The notes below the pieces were generated by a model, which did not search any database, was not told the origin of the DNA, and saw only the letters and a list, made by a program, of their open reading frames with translations. A program made the position numbers and the translations under genes. From JANLQX01 sp031418775 (GTDB lineage Bacteria; Actinomycetota; Acidimicrobiia; Acidimicrobiales; JANYDT01), in NCBI GenBank assembly GCA_031418775.1, contig JANOJN010000219.1, positions 1 through 64,000 on the forward strand: DNA of 64,000 nucleotides, in the 5' to 3' direction. This document shows positions 52,510 through 61,239 of this stretch, piece by piece (position 1 is the first letter of the stretch; the number at the start of each line of letters is the position of its first letter).

Positions 52510-53049
52510 TCAGGAAGCGGCGCGGTCGTCGAGATAGTTGCGGAACTCCTCTGCGGAATCGAAGCCGTCCAGCACCGGATCGGACTCGGCCTCGGCGACC
52601 CGCAACTGTTGTTCTGCCCGCTCACTTCGCGAAGATGCGATCAGGTGGGCGACGCCGCACGCCCCTCCGTGCACACCGACCATCACCACGAACCAGGTCT
52701 CGAACGGCGAGACGTTGTGGCGGGCCAGCCCGGTGCCGAGAGCGGGAGCGGCGATCATCGTGAGAAGCACCTGACGACGGGCGTGATAGCGGACCGCACC
52801 GAGTTGCTCGGCGATGTATTCCATCGCGACGGGAACGGGCAGGAGCAGAAGCAGGACGGGGTCGAGTCGCTCGGGCCAGCCGATCGAGCCCAGCGTGAGG
52901 AACATCACGGCAAAGGCGACCGGATAGAGCACAAGGCATCGACGGCACACGTGCCGTCGGCCGATCACCACGCAGCGGTCGTGTTCGTGCGGGAGATGGT
53001 GCGACAACGCGAACTCCCCGAGGCGTGATCCGAACGATGACGACGTCAC
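52510..53049 (-). CDS. small membrane protein with Cys motif (DUF2085-like)
   Basis: 179 residues. HHLPHEHDRCVVIGRRHVC then RRCLVLYPV near the N-terminus resembles the HxxP...CxRC motif of DUF2085, followed by four hydrophobic segments (AVMFLTLGSIGW; DPVLLLLLPVPVAMEYIA; VLLTMIAAPALGTGLA; WFVVMVGVHGGACGVAHLI). The C-terminal ~35 residues are charged and soluble. Function unknown. It is convergent with ligA. Confidence 0.72.
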   Translation of the reverse strand: MTSSSFGSRLGEFALSHHLPHEHDRCVVIGRRHVCRRCLVLYPVAFAVMFLTLGSIGWPERLDPVLLLLLPVPVAMEYIAEQLGAVRYHARRQVLLTMIAAPALGTGLARHNVSPFETWFVVMVGVHGGACGVAHLIASSRSERAEQQLRVAEAESDPVLDGFDSAEEFRNYLDDRAAS

Positions 53050-53118
53050 GGATAGGTCTATCGACCTATCGCAGTTCGACCTTGAGACGTGTCGTCCGTC
53101 CGAATCGACGTGTTGAGC

Positions 53119-54282
53119 TCAGGCCGGTCGTGGTTCGGCCGGAAGCCCGAGAAGACGCTCCCCGATGAGGTTGCGCTGGATCTGGCTCGATCCACCGGCG
53201 ATTCTCGCCCCGGGCGCGGCCACGAGCGATCTCGCCGCTTCGTCGTCCTGCAGCATGGCCTGGGCTCCGGCCAGCGAGGTGCGAGCCTCGGCCGACGCGA
53301 ACATCAGCTCGGTGATCCCCAACTTGCCCAGCGACGCCGCTGTCGATGCCACCGGTCCCTGACGGGCGCCGAGCATGGCCAGGACCCGCCCGCGGGTGAG
53401 AATCTCGACAAGGGAGTCGCGGGTTGCCCCGTCGACATCGTCACCGGCCTCCCGCCGAAGCGTCTCTGCCAGCTTGTCCATACGACGCGACAGGCTGATG
53501 GCAGCCGAGCCGATCGAACCCCGTTCGTTGGTGAGGGTGGCCATGGCGACGTTCCAGCCGCCGTGCAACGGGCCGAGCAAAGCCGTGGCCGGCATGCGGA
53601 CCTCGTCGAGGAACACCTCGTCGAACTCCGCCTCACCCGTCATCTGGCGGAGCGGACGGACATCGACGCCGGGGCGCGTCATGTCGAAGAGGAAGAACGA
53701 AATGCCCTTGTGCTTGGGAGCGCTCTGGTCGGTGCGGGCAAGGAGAATCCCACGGTCGGAGTAGCGCCCTCCCGAACACCAGACCTTCTGCCCGGTGATG
53801 ACCCACTCGTCACCGTCGAGTTCCGCCTTCGTCGAGAGACTGGCAAGGTCGGATCCGGCGCCCGGTTCGGAGAAGAGCTGACACCAGGTGTGTTGAGCCG
53901 CCAGGATCGGTCGAAGATGCTCCGATTTCTGCTCCTCGGTGCCGAAGAGCATCGTCGAGCCGCCGGCGAGGACCGTGCCGACCATGTTGAGGAAGGGAGG
54001 AACCCCGGCGAGGGCGCAGGCCCGGACCCATGCACCGCGATGGGTGGGTGTGAGGCCGAGACCGTCGAACTCGACGGGCCAATCGATCCCGGCGAACCCT
54101 TCGGCGAAGAGCAGCCGCTGCCACTGCAGACCTCGTTCGATCAGATCCGGAGGGCAGATGGCGCCGTAGTCCGGCGGGGCGGCGCTTCGGTGCTGTTCGA
54201 GCCACCCGGAGGCTCGTTCGGAGAACGCCTCGACGGACTCGACGGCAGCGTCGGGGTGGGGAGCGGAGGTCGCGTTCGTCAT
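53119..54282 (-). CDS. acyl-CoA dehydrogenase
   Basis: 387 residues. CQLFSEPGAGSDLASLSTKA near residue 135 and WVITGQKVWCSGG near 162 are FAD/substrate motifs; AGGSSQIQRNLIGERLLGLP ends the protein. It oxidises an acyl-CoA to the 2-enoyl-CoA, passing electrons to ETF. ATG 54282 (MTNATSAPHP) leaves 8 bp to the upstream gene; ATG 54312 would overlap it. It may act with the enoyl-CoA hydratase and thiolase of this window, but they are not clustered. Confidence 0.9.
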   Translation of the reverse strand: MTNATSAPHPDAAVESVEAFSERASGWLEQHRSAAPPDYGAICPPDLIERGLQWQRLLFAEGFAGIDWPVEFDGLGLTPTHRGAWVRACALAGVPPFLNMVGTVLAGGSTMLFGTEEQKSEHLRPILAAQHTWCQLFSEPGAGSDLASLSTKAELDGDEWVITGQKVWCSGGRYSDRGILLARTDQSAPKHKGISFFLFDMTRPGVDVRPLRQMTGEAEFDEVFLDEVRMPATALLGPLHGGWNVAMATLTNERGSIGSAAISLSRRMDKLAETLRREAGDDVDGATRDSLVEILTRGRVLAMLGARQGPVASTAASLGKLGITELMFASAEARTSLAGAQAMLQDDEAARSLVAAPGARIAGGSSQIQRNLIGERLLGLPAEPRPA

Positions 54283-54290
54283 GGCGGCAG

Positions 54291-54785
54291 TCACGAGACC
54301 TTGAAGGTCCATGCGAACTCGCTCGCATCGGTCTCGCGTTCGCCCTGTTCGGGCCAGAAGATCACGACGGCGCTCACGTCGCTGCCCGGGAGCTTCTCGA
54401 ACTCGCGGTCCTCCCCTGGGGTGAATGAGAGGGTGCCGGTGGCCCGTTCATAGTCGAGCTGGTCGAGCGGGATTTCGCGGCTGTTGATCACCAGGACGCC
54501 GGTCTGGCCGAACTCCAGATCGGCGACGATCGTGGCCTGCGAAGGGACGTTGGTGGAGAGGTTCGCCGGACTCACGGACTCGAGACCAGCAGGAAAACCG
54601 GCGCGTTCGGGCGTGGGCTTGTTCTCGTTGAGTCCCGACACGAGGAGCCACAACGCGAACGCAATGGCGATCGCCACGCCGAGCCGGCCGGCCAGCTCTC
54701 GGCGATTGCCGAATCGATTCCTCCGGACCGAATCGGCGACCGAGTTACTCGAATGCACTGCGTCGGCGCCCTGCTGCTTGACCAT
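54291..54785 (-). CDS. membrane-anchored protein of unknown function
   Basis: 164 residues. A positively charged N-terminus (RRNRFGNRRELAGRLG) precedes one membrane helix (VAIAIAFALWLLVSGL, ~37-52), then an extracytoplasmic part with PANLSTNVPSQATIVADLEF, SREIPLDQLDYERATGTLSF and EFAWTFKVS, which looks like a small beta-sandwich (Ig-like or copper-resistance-type). It starts 40 bp from the divergent PASTA kinase, so a shared cell-envelope role is conceivable. The acyl-CoA dehydrogenase gene follows by 8 bp. Confidence 0.65.
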   Translation of the reverse strand: MVKQQGADAVHSSNSVADSVRRNRFGNRRELAGRLGVAIAIAFALWLLVSGLNENKPTPERAGFPAGLESVSPANLSTNVPSQATIVADLEFGQTGVLVINSREIPLDQLDYERATGTLSFTPGEDREFEKLPGSDVSAVVIFWPEQGERETDASEFAWTFKVS

Positions 54786-54824
54786 TTCCCCAGTTTCCCA
54801 GAGATCCAGAACTACCCTCAGTGT

Positions 54825-57041
54825 GTGTCCGGCTTCGATGGAGATTTGGTCGGCCGCGCTTTGAACGAGCGCTACCGCCTCCTCGCGCTCCTGGGGACCG
54901 GCTCATCGGCCCGGGTCTATCTGGCCCACGATGTCCAGATCGCCCGCCAGGTTGCCGTGAAGGTGCTGCACGCTTCGCTTGCCGAGGATCCGGAGTTCCT
55001 ACGCCGGTTCCGGATCGAAGCGGAGGCCCTCGGCCAGCTCACCCATCCGAACATCGTGACGGTCCACGACTTCAATGACGGCGCCAACGCGCTCGGCGAA
55101 CCGCCCTACCTCGTGACGAACTACCTGGAAGGCGGCAGCTTGCGGAACCTCCTCGACCAGGGCTACCGACTTACTCCCTCGCAGGCGGCCCGACTCGGGC
55201 TCGACGCCGCACGAGGCCTCGCGTTCGCCCACGCCCGCGGGTACGTGCACCGCGACATCAAACCGGCGAACCTGCTCTTCACCGACGACCAGCGGGCGCA
55301 CGTAGCGGACTTCGGTCTGGCGCGGGCGAAGGCGGAAGCGGCTCGGACGGAAGCCGACACTGCTCCGGTCGGCACCATGCGCTACCTCGCGCCCGAACAG
55401 GTCGTCGGGAATGCCACGGACAAGTCCGATGTGTTTGCCCTCACCCTCGTGCTCGTCGAGTCCGTTACGGGTGTGGTGCCGTTCTCGCGTGACAACTGGC
55501 AGAGCACGGCGTTCGCCCGGACGGTCGAGGATCTTCGCGCCCCGGAGATCATGGGGGAGCTCGGCGCGGTGATCAATGCCGCCGGCACGCGCGACCCCGC
55601 GCAGCGCATCGACGCCGCAACCTTCGTCCGTGAGCTCGAGGAGATCGCCAGACGCCTGCCGGCTCTCGAGCCGCTTCCCCTCGACGGCGCTCGGGTGCTC
55701 CAACGTGGACGACTGCTCGACGGTCGCGATCCGACGCGCATTCTCGTTGCAACCCCGGACGCACCCGCCGGGCCTCCGGGCAGCGGCGCAGCCCGCGTTC
55801 CCGAACGTAGCGGGCGCGATGCCGCCGACTCGCCCGGCGGAGTGTTCGACCAAGCGCTCTTTGATGACGAGACGGTTCCGCCTCGGTCCAACAAGAAGGC
55901 GGCCGACGCCGGGGTCAGGAAGCTCGAGCCGGGTCCGCCCCGCGACGCCGAAGGGCGGGATGGGCCAACTCCCACGGCGGGCGTCCGACGCCGGATCGAA
56001 CGGGAGATCGTTCCTCCGGCGCGTACCCCTCGTCGTCGCCTATCCACGCTCCTCGCCTCGCTGGTGTTGATCGTGGTGGTGGGAGGGCTTGTCGGAGCGA
56101 TCCTGTGGTCTCGGCGGCCGGAGTTGCGCACCGTGCCGCGGGTCGAGCAGATGACGCTGGAGGCGGCCACCCAGGCGATCGAAGCGGAACGCCTCGCCGT
56201 GGCCACGGACGTCGCGGTCTTCGACGACAAGCTGGCGGTCGGCCAGGTCGTCTCCCAGGACCCCCAACCGCCGCTGCGGCTGAAGCGGGGTGAGACGGTG
56301 ACACTCACCCTCTCGAAGGGCCCCGAACCGGTCACGGTCCCCTCGCTCGACGGACTCACGCTCGACCAGGCGACTGCGGTGCTGCGAGCGGCCAACCTCT
56401 CGCTCAGCAACCCGAGCCGAATCGAGCCGAGCGAGACCGTGCCCGAGGGAAACGTGATTTCGTGGACACCTCGTGGCGCCCAGCCACCGGGCACCGTGAT
56501 CACCCTCGTGGTCTCGAGCGGTCCGCCCACGGTCATCCTTCCCAAGGTGAATGGGCTGTCGCCGGAAACGGCGCGGGCGACCCTGCCGCCGAAGCTCGGC
56601 GTGACTGTCGTCGAGGTGTTCGCCGATGTCACGCCGAAGGGACTCGTCGTCGGGACCAGTCCGAAGTCGGGTACCGAGGTCGCAACGGACGCGCCGGTGA
56701 AGCTGCTCGTTTCCAAAGGACCCGCTTCGGTGGTTGTACCGAACGTGATCAACATGAGTCCCGCCGATGCCGCCGCTGAGCTTCGGTCGGCCGGGTTGAA
56801 GATCGGTTCGACGGTCGGGGCGCCGGACATGCCCGTGCTCTTCACCCGTCCGGTCCGCCGGTCGACGGTCAAGCGCGGAACGGTCGTCACGCTCTACACG
56901 ACGTCCGAGGGCGTTCCGCCGATTCCGGGGCAGACGCCTACGACAACCGCCGCGGGTTCGGGGTCGGGTGATTCCGAGACGGCGACGACGAAGAAGCCGA
57001 CATCGTCATCTACGCCGAGCAGCACGACCAAGAAGCCGTAG
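54825..57041 (+). CDS. PASTA-domain Ser/Thr protein kinase (PknB type)
   Basis: 738 residues from GTG 54825. Residues ~15-285 form the kinase: LLALLGTGSSARVYLAHD (Gly loop), VAVKVLH, YVHRDIKPANLLF (catalytic loop), ADFGLARAK and MRYLAPEQV. A Pro/charged linker (~300-410), one membrane helix (LLASLVLIVVVGGLVGAILW) and four PASTA repeats follow, with a Ser/Thr/Lys tail. These kinases sense peptidoglycan fragments and regulate growth and division. TACCCT about 10 bp upstream of GTG suggests a near-leaderless mRNA. Confidence 0.92.
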   Translation: MSGFDGDLVGRALNERYRLLALLGTGSSARVYLAHDVQIARQVAVKVLHASLAEDPEFLRRFRIEAEALGQLTHPNIVTVHDFNDGANALGEPPYLVTNYLEGGSLRNLLDQGYRLTPSQAARLGLDAARGLAFAHARGYVHRDIKPANLLFTDDQRAHVADFGLARAKAEAARTEADTAPVGTMRYLAPEQVVGNATDKSDVFALTLVLVESVTGVVPFSRDNWQSTAFARTVEDLRAPEIMGELGAVINAAGTRDPAQRIDAATFVRELEEIARRLPALEPLPLDGARVLQRGRLLDGRDPTRILVATPDAPAGPPGSGAARVPERSGRDAADSPGGVFDQALFDDETVPPRSNKKAADAGVRKLEPGPPRDAEGRDGPTPTAGVRRRIEREIVPPARTPRRRLSTLLASLVLIVVVGGLVGAILWSRRPELRTVPRVEQMTLEAATQAIEAERLAVATDVAVFDDKLAVGQVVSQDPQPPLRLKRGETVTLTLSKGPEPVTVPSLDGLTLDQATAVLRAANLSLSNPSRIEPSETVPEGNVISWTPRGAQPPGTVITLVVSSGPPTVILPKVNGLSPETARATLPPKLGVTVVEVFADVTPKGLVVGTSPKSGTEVATDAPVKLLVSKGPASVVVPNVINMSPADAAAELRSAGLKIGSTVGAPDMPVLFTRPVRRSTVKRGTVVTLYTTSEGVPPIPGQTPTTTAAGSGSGDSETATTKKPTSSSTPSSTTKKP

Positions 57042-57067
57042 ACCCGCTTCTGAGGGCTCAGTTCGGT

Positions 57068-57135
57068 GCAGCAGAACACCTCCGAACAGCGTTAGGAGGT
57101 GTTCTGCCCCCATATATTGGGGGCAACCTCTCTCC
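57068..57135 (-). repeat. double-hairpin repeat element, copy 2 (inverted)
   Basis: Read on the minus strand it repeats copy 1 (35908-35974): GGAGAGAGGTTG, a GCCCCC/GGGGGC palindrome (57106-57124, one extra base), then the AACACCTCC/GGAGGTGTT stem (57075-57083, 57095-57103). On the plus strand its inner bases read GAACAGCGTTA, matching copy 1's GAACCTCGTTA, so the hairpin interior is in the opposite orientation to the flanks. It lies between the convergent kinase and tadC genes. Confidence 0.8.
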
Positions 57136-57160
57136 TATGGTTACTGGTCAGCCTCAGCCG

Positions 57161-58090
57161 CTACTTGCTCGTGAGGCCGGCGTCCATGATGGAGAGGGCG
57201 GCGGGGCCGATGAGGACCACGAACAGGGCCGGGAGGATGCAGAGCACAAGCGGGAAGAGCACCTTGACCGGGAGCTTCATGGCCTTCTCCTCGGCCCGCT
57301 GACGACGCTTGCGCCGCTGCTCGCCGGCCTGGACCCGCAACACCTGCGCCATCGGGATGCCGAACTGCTCGGCCTGGAGGATCGACGCCACGAACTGCCG
57401 AAGCTCGACCACCTTGTTGCGGTTGGCGAGACCGCGCAACGCTTCGCCGCGCGAGAGGCCCGCCTGCACGTGCTGCAACGTTCGGCGGAACTCCTCTGCG
57501 AGCGGTCCGTCGTTCGACTTCGCAGTTCGGGCCATGGCCGCGTCCAGACCGAGACCCGCCTCCACCCCGACGGTGATCTGATCGAGGAAGTCCGGAAGCT
57601 GCAGCTGTATCTGCTTCTGGCGCTTGTCGGCGTTGTTCTTGATGAGGATGTCGGGCAGGAAGAACCCGAACGGAGCGGGCGCCAGGACCATCACCAGGTC
57701 CTTGATGCCGTTGATGCCCCCGGCAAGGTTCTTGAATCCGTAGAGTCCGCCGAGTACCAGACCGATGGCCTTGAGCATCAGAACTCGTTCGGCGCTCCAC
57801 TTCTGATTCAGCCCCGCCATGGCGATTCGCTGTTCCATCTGCTCCGTCCACCCCTTCGGGGTGAGGCGGCGCATGAGCTTCATGACCTTCACCAGGAACG
57901 GGGTGAGGGCCCGGTCGCGGGCGGAGCGCTTGAGGATCTGGCTGCGGAGATCCATGGGATCTCCCTTGCGCTTACCGACCAACTCCGACGCCGACACGGT
58001 CGGAGACGACGAGTCGGACAGGAACGTCCAGACGAGTATCGGAACTGCGCCCATGGCGCACACCGCGCCGATCACGAGAGGAAGGTTCAT
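57161..58090 (-). CDS. tadC: Tad pilus inner-membrane protein (T2SSF family)
   Basis: 309 residues. An N-terminal membrane helix, the T2SSF module (QLQLPDFLDQITVGVEAGLG; AMARTAKSNDGPLAEEFRR; GEALRGLANRNKVVELRQFV) and a C-terminal pair of helices (VLFPLVLCILPALFVVLIGP) match TadC. With TadB it forms the membrane platform that the TadA ATPase works on to assemble Flp pili. It is the last gene of the minus-strand tad operon, 18 bp after tadB. Confidence 0.9.
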   Translation of the reverse strand: MNLPLVIGAVCAMGAVPILVWTFLSDSSSPTVSASELVGKRKGDPMDLRSQILKRSARDRALTPFLVKVMKLMRRLTPKGWTEQMEQRIAMAGLNQKWSAERVLMLKAIGLVLGGLYGFKNLAGGINGIKDLVMVLAPAPFGFFLPDILIKNNADKRQKQIQLQLPDFLDQITVGVEAGLGLDAAMARTAKSNDGPLAEEFRRTLQHVQAGLSRGEALRGLANRNKVVELRQFVASILQAEQFGIPMAQVLRVQAGEQRRKRRQRAEEKAMKLPVKVLFPLVLCILPALFVVLIGPAALSIMDAGLTSK

Positions 58091-58108
58091 GGTCTCGGTC
58101 CTTCCTAC

Positions 58109-59746
58109 CTAGAACTCGATCTTGCAGAGCTTCATCAGCCACACCGCGCCGATGACCATCAGAGCGACTGCGCCGCCGGCCATGTAGAGGCCCTTGCCGT
58201 GGCCGAGTGCCGAAATGTATTCGGGGTTGCTTGTGCGGATGATGCCGGTGATCGCGACCGGCAACCCGAGGAGCACAAAGGCAGAGAACCGACCTTCAGC
58301 CGAGAGCGTCTTGACTTGACGGCGGAGGTCGGCGCGGTCGCGAATCGTCTTGGCCACGGTGTCCAGCACTTCGGCCAGGTCACCGCCGACTTCGCGGTTG
58401 ATCTCGATCGCGGGGACGACCCAGCCGAAGTCCTCGGACTGCACACGGTCGGCCATCGCCTTCATGGCGTCGACCACGTCACGACCAAGGCGTGCCTCGA
58501 CGATCACTCGGCGAAACTCCTCACTGGCCGGCGGGTCGCCTTCCTTGGAGACGGAGTCGAGGGCCTGCATCATCGACTGCCCGGCCCGGAGGCTCGATGA
58601 CAGCAGCTGCAGGGTGTCGGAGAGTTGCTCTCCGAATGCGGCGGCGCGCTTCTTGATCTTCTGGGCGAGGAAGACCTTTCCACCGATCAGCATGCCGAAG
58701 ATCCCCGCGGGTGCGCCGATAAGGAGACCGTATTTGAGGACGGCCACCGCACCGAATGCCGTGCCGAGGGCGACGGCAAGCACGACGAACTCTCCCGGGC
58801 GGAGGTTGATTCCCGCTCGTTCCAGCGACGCGTTGATGCCCTTCGTTCGCCCCTGCTTGGCGATGGCCTTGTCGGCCACCTGGGTCATCCTCTCCGCCAA
58901 GCCGGCGACAGGAGTGCTGCCCCCCTTCTTGTCGGCCTTCTGGCCGGTGAGGTTCAGCTTCTCCGGCCCCGGTGACGTGAGGTTCAACATCGCCATGAGC
59001 ACGGCGATGAACACGAGACCCATGAGCACGTAGCGGATCAGGGGAGACGAGAGGAGCTTCTTCGTGGGCGACGGGGGTGTGGGGATGACGACGGTGATTG
59101 GCCGAGCCCACTCCGTCGTGCGGGCGGCGAGGTCGACGACACCCTTCAGATCAGTGGCCGCCACGGCCTGTCCGTCGGTCGAGCCGGTGAGGAGGTCGAT
59201 GGTCGCGGTGTTCATGTTCACCGTCGAGAAGGTGATCGCGTCGACGCGGATCCCGTCGTTGAGCAAGCGGGTTCTGACGAGGTCGATCGTCGACGAACTC
59301 GACTGATCGTTGCCGTCGGTGAACATGACGATCTGCTTCTTGCTCTCGGCGATCGTCTCGAACTGATCGGCGGCGAGGACCAGGCCGTCGAGCAGTGCTG
59401 CGTCGCCGTCGGCGGTGAGATCCGTCACCGCAACGACGGTGGCGTCCCGTTCGATGGTGAGATCGCGGATCACGGTCGGGAACTTGCCGACGGTCACGAT
59501 GGACACACGAATGGCGGGCGGGAGACTGCGAACGTACTTGGTGAGCGCGCGCTTCTGATCGTCCAGGTTCTTGGCGTTCTGGCCGTCCCGAAGCGACGTG
59601 TCGAGAACGGCCACTACGTCGAATCGTGGTGCGCGGATCTGGCTCTCGGCGGCGTTCCCCGACGATTGGGGAGCGACGGCGAGAGCGAGGAGGATCAGAC
59701 CGAGGACGACGTGTGAGACCGCTCGAAAGAATCGGGCGCGCTGCAT
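58109..59746 (-). CDS. tadB: vWA-TadB fusion protein
   Basis: 545 residues. Signal-like N-terminus (~10-30), a von Willebrand A-type domain at ~40-220 (FDVVAVLDTSLRDG; ADGDAALLDGLVLAADQFE; QIVMFTDGNDQSSS), a membrane helix at ~236-255 and a TadB T2SSF domain from ~360 (LSDTLQLLSSSLRAGQSMMQ; INREVGGDLAEVLDTVAKTI) with C-terminal helices. The MIDAS is imperfect: DTSLR replaces DxSxS. The vWA part should face outside the membrane. TadB normally has only the T2SSF part, so this is a fusion. The gene sits between tadA and tadC with short spacers. Confidence 0.88.
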   Translation of the reverse strand: MQRARFFRAVSHVVLGLILLALAVAPQSSGNAAESQIRAPRFDVVAVLDTSLRDGQNAKNLDDQKRALTKYVRSLPPAIRVSIVTVGKFPTVIRDLTIERDATVVAVTDLTADGDAALLDGLVLAADQFETIAESKKQIVMFTDGNDQSSSSTIDLVRTRLLNDGIRVDAITFSTVNMNTATIDLLTGSTDGQAVAATDLKGVVDLAARTTEWARPITVVIPTPPSPTKKLLSSPLIRYVLMGLVFIAVLMAMLNLTSPGPEKLNLTGQKADKKGGSTPVAGLAERMTQVADKAIAKQGRTKGINASLERAGINLRPGEFVVLAVALGTAFGAVAVLKYGLLIGAPAGIFGMLIGGKVFLAQKIKKRAAAFGEQLSDTLQLLSSSLRAGQSMMQALDSVSKEGDPPASEEFRRVIVEARLGRDVVDAMKAMADRVQSEDFGWVVPAIEINREVGGDLAEVLDTVAKTIRDRADLRRQVKTLSAEGRFSAFVLLGLPVAITGIIRTSNPEYISALGHGKGLYMAGGAVALMVIGAVWLMKLCKIEF

Positions 59747-59751
59747 TGCCG

Positions 59752-61239
59752 TTACTTCCTTCCGTAGTTCAAGACGTCGACCGAGCCGAAGATGTCGGGC
59801 GGGAGAGAGATTCCGTGGTCGGCAAGCTTCTCGGTGAACTTCGGCCGGATGCCGGTGGGCTTGAGTTTGCCGAGGTGACGTCCCGAGCTGTCGATGCCGG
59901 CCGAGTGGTCGAAGGCGAAGATGTCCGAGAGCGTGATCGTCTGTCCTTCCATGCCTTCTACCTCGGTGATCGAGACGACGCGACGCGAACCGTCACGGAA
60001 TCGGGCGATCTGGACGAACACGTCGACGGCAGAGGCGATCTGTTGGCGGATTGCCATGGCCGGAAGGTCGAAGCCGGCCATCAGCACGAGCGTCTCGAGA
60101 CGGGCGAGGCCGTCTCTCGGGGTGTTCGCGTGGATGGTCGACAGCGAGCCGTCGTGACCGGTGTTCATGGCCTGGAGCATGTCGAGTGCTTCGCCGCCAC
60201 GGCATTCGCCGATCACGACCCGGTCGGGGCGCATTCGGAGGGAGTTCTTGACGAGGTCGCGGATGGTCACGGCGCCCTTGCCTTCGATGTTCGGCGGGCG
60301 TGTCTCGAGCCGGACGATGTGGGGCTGGCGGAGCTGCAACTCGACGGCGTCCTCGATGGTGACGATGCGCTCGTCGGCCGGGATGAAGCTCGACAAGATG
60401 TTGAGCATCGTCGTCTTGCCGGTGCCGGTGCCGCCGGACACCAGCATGTTCAGGTGGCCGGCGACGCACGCCGCGAGCAACTGCGCCGCTTCCGGTGTCA
60501 GCGACCCTTTGGCGATCAGGTCGTGGATCTGGAGAGGGTCACGGGAGAATTTCCGGATGGTGAGGGCAGCGCCGTCGACCGCGAGCGGTGGGATGACTGC
60601 GTTGACGCGGGACCCGTCGGCAAGACGTGCATCGACCATCGGGGATGACTCGTCGATGCGGCGGCCGACGTTGGCGACGATACGTTCGATGACTCGTCGA
60701 AGCTGCTCGTGGGAAATGAAGCGGTGCTGCGAGCGGGTCAGCTTGCCCCTCTGCTCGATGAAGATCGGCGTGCATCCGTTCACCATGATTTCCGACACCG
60801 TCGGGTCCTTCAGGAATCGGTCGATCGGACCGAGTCCGAGCACGTCGTCGGTGATCTCCGACACGAGCTGATGGCGTTCCTCGATGGAGAGCGGGACCGT
60901 CTCCTGGCTGAGCAGCTGGCTGATCATGTCGACGACGGTTGCCCGCATGTCGCGGTCTCCCGTCGAGGAGTCGAACAGCTTCGCGCCCAGGCGCTCGACG
61001 AGCTGCTCGTGCAGTCGTTCCTTGAGCGCCTGCAGCGGATCGGCGCTGCTCGGGAGATCGTCCTTGCGGGCCGCGGCAACGAGGCGCGGCGACGCCGTTG
61101 CTGTTGCCGTGACGGCGGCCGGAGCGTTGCCGGCCTGCTTCCACGCCGGCATCTCGTTCGGTTCGGCCTCGGCGACCTCGGGAGTGACCTCGGCCGGGGT
61201 GTTGGTGTCCTGCGCCTTGAGGCGCTGACCGAGCTTCAC
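59752..61239 (-). CDS. tadA: Tad/CpaF secretion ATPase
   Basis: 495 residues from GTG 61239, which overlaps the tadZ stop (GTGA). The Walker A MLVSGGTGTGKTTMLN lies near residue 268, RIVTIEDAVELQL near 293, GECRGGEALDMLQAMNTGH near 341 and STIHANTPRDGLARLE near 362, all VirB11/CpaF family motifs. The first ~100 residues are Ala/Pro-rich. It powers Flp pilus assembly at the cytoplasmic membrane face. Confidence 0.95.
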   Translation of the reverse strand: MKLGQRLKAQDTNTPAEVTPEVAEAEPNEMPAWKQAGNAPAAVTATATASPRLVAAARKDDLPSSADPLQALKERLHEQLVERLGAKLFDSSTGDRDMRATVVDMISQLLSQETVPLSIEERHQLVSEITDDVLGLGPIDRFLKDPTVSEIMVNGCTPIFIEQRGKLTRSQHRFISHEQLRRVIERIVANVGRRIDESSPMVDARLADGSRVNAVIPPLAVDGAALTIRKFSRDPLQIHDLIAKGSLTPEAAQLLAACVAGHLNMLVSGGTGTGKTTMLNILSSFIPADERIVTIEDAVELQLRQPHIVRLETRPPNIEGKGAVTIRDLVKNSLRMRPDRVVIGECRGGEALDMLQAMNTGHDGSLSTIHANTPRDGLARLETLVLMAGFDLPAMAIRQQIASAVDVFVQIARFRDGSRRVVSITEVEGMEGQTITLSDIFAFDHSAGIDSSGRHLGKLKPTGIRPKFTEKLADHGISLPPDIFGSVDVLNYGRK

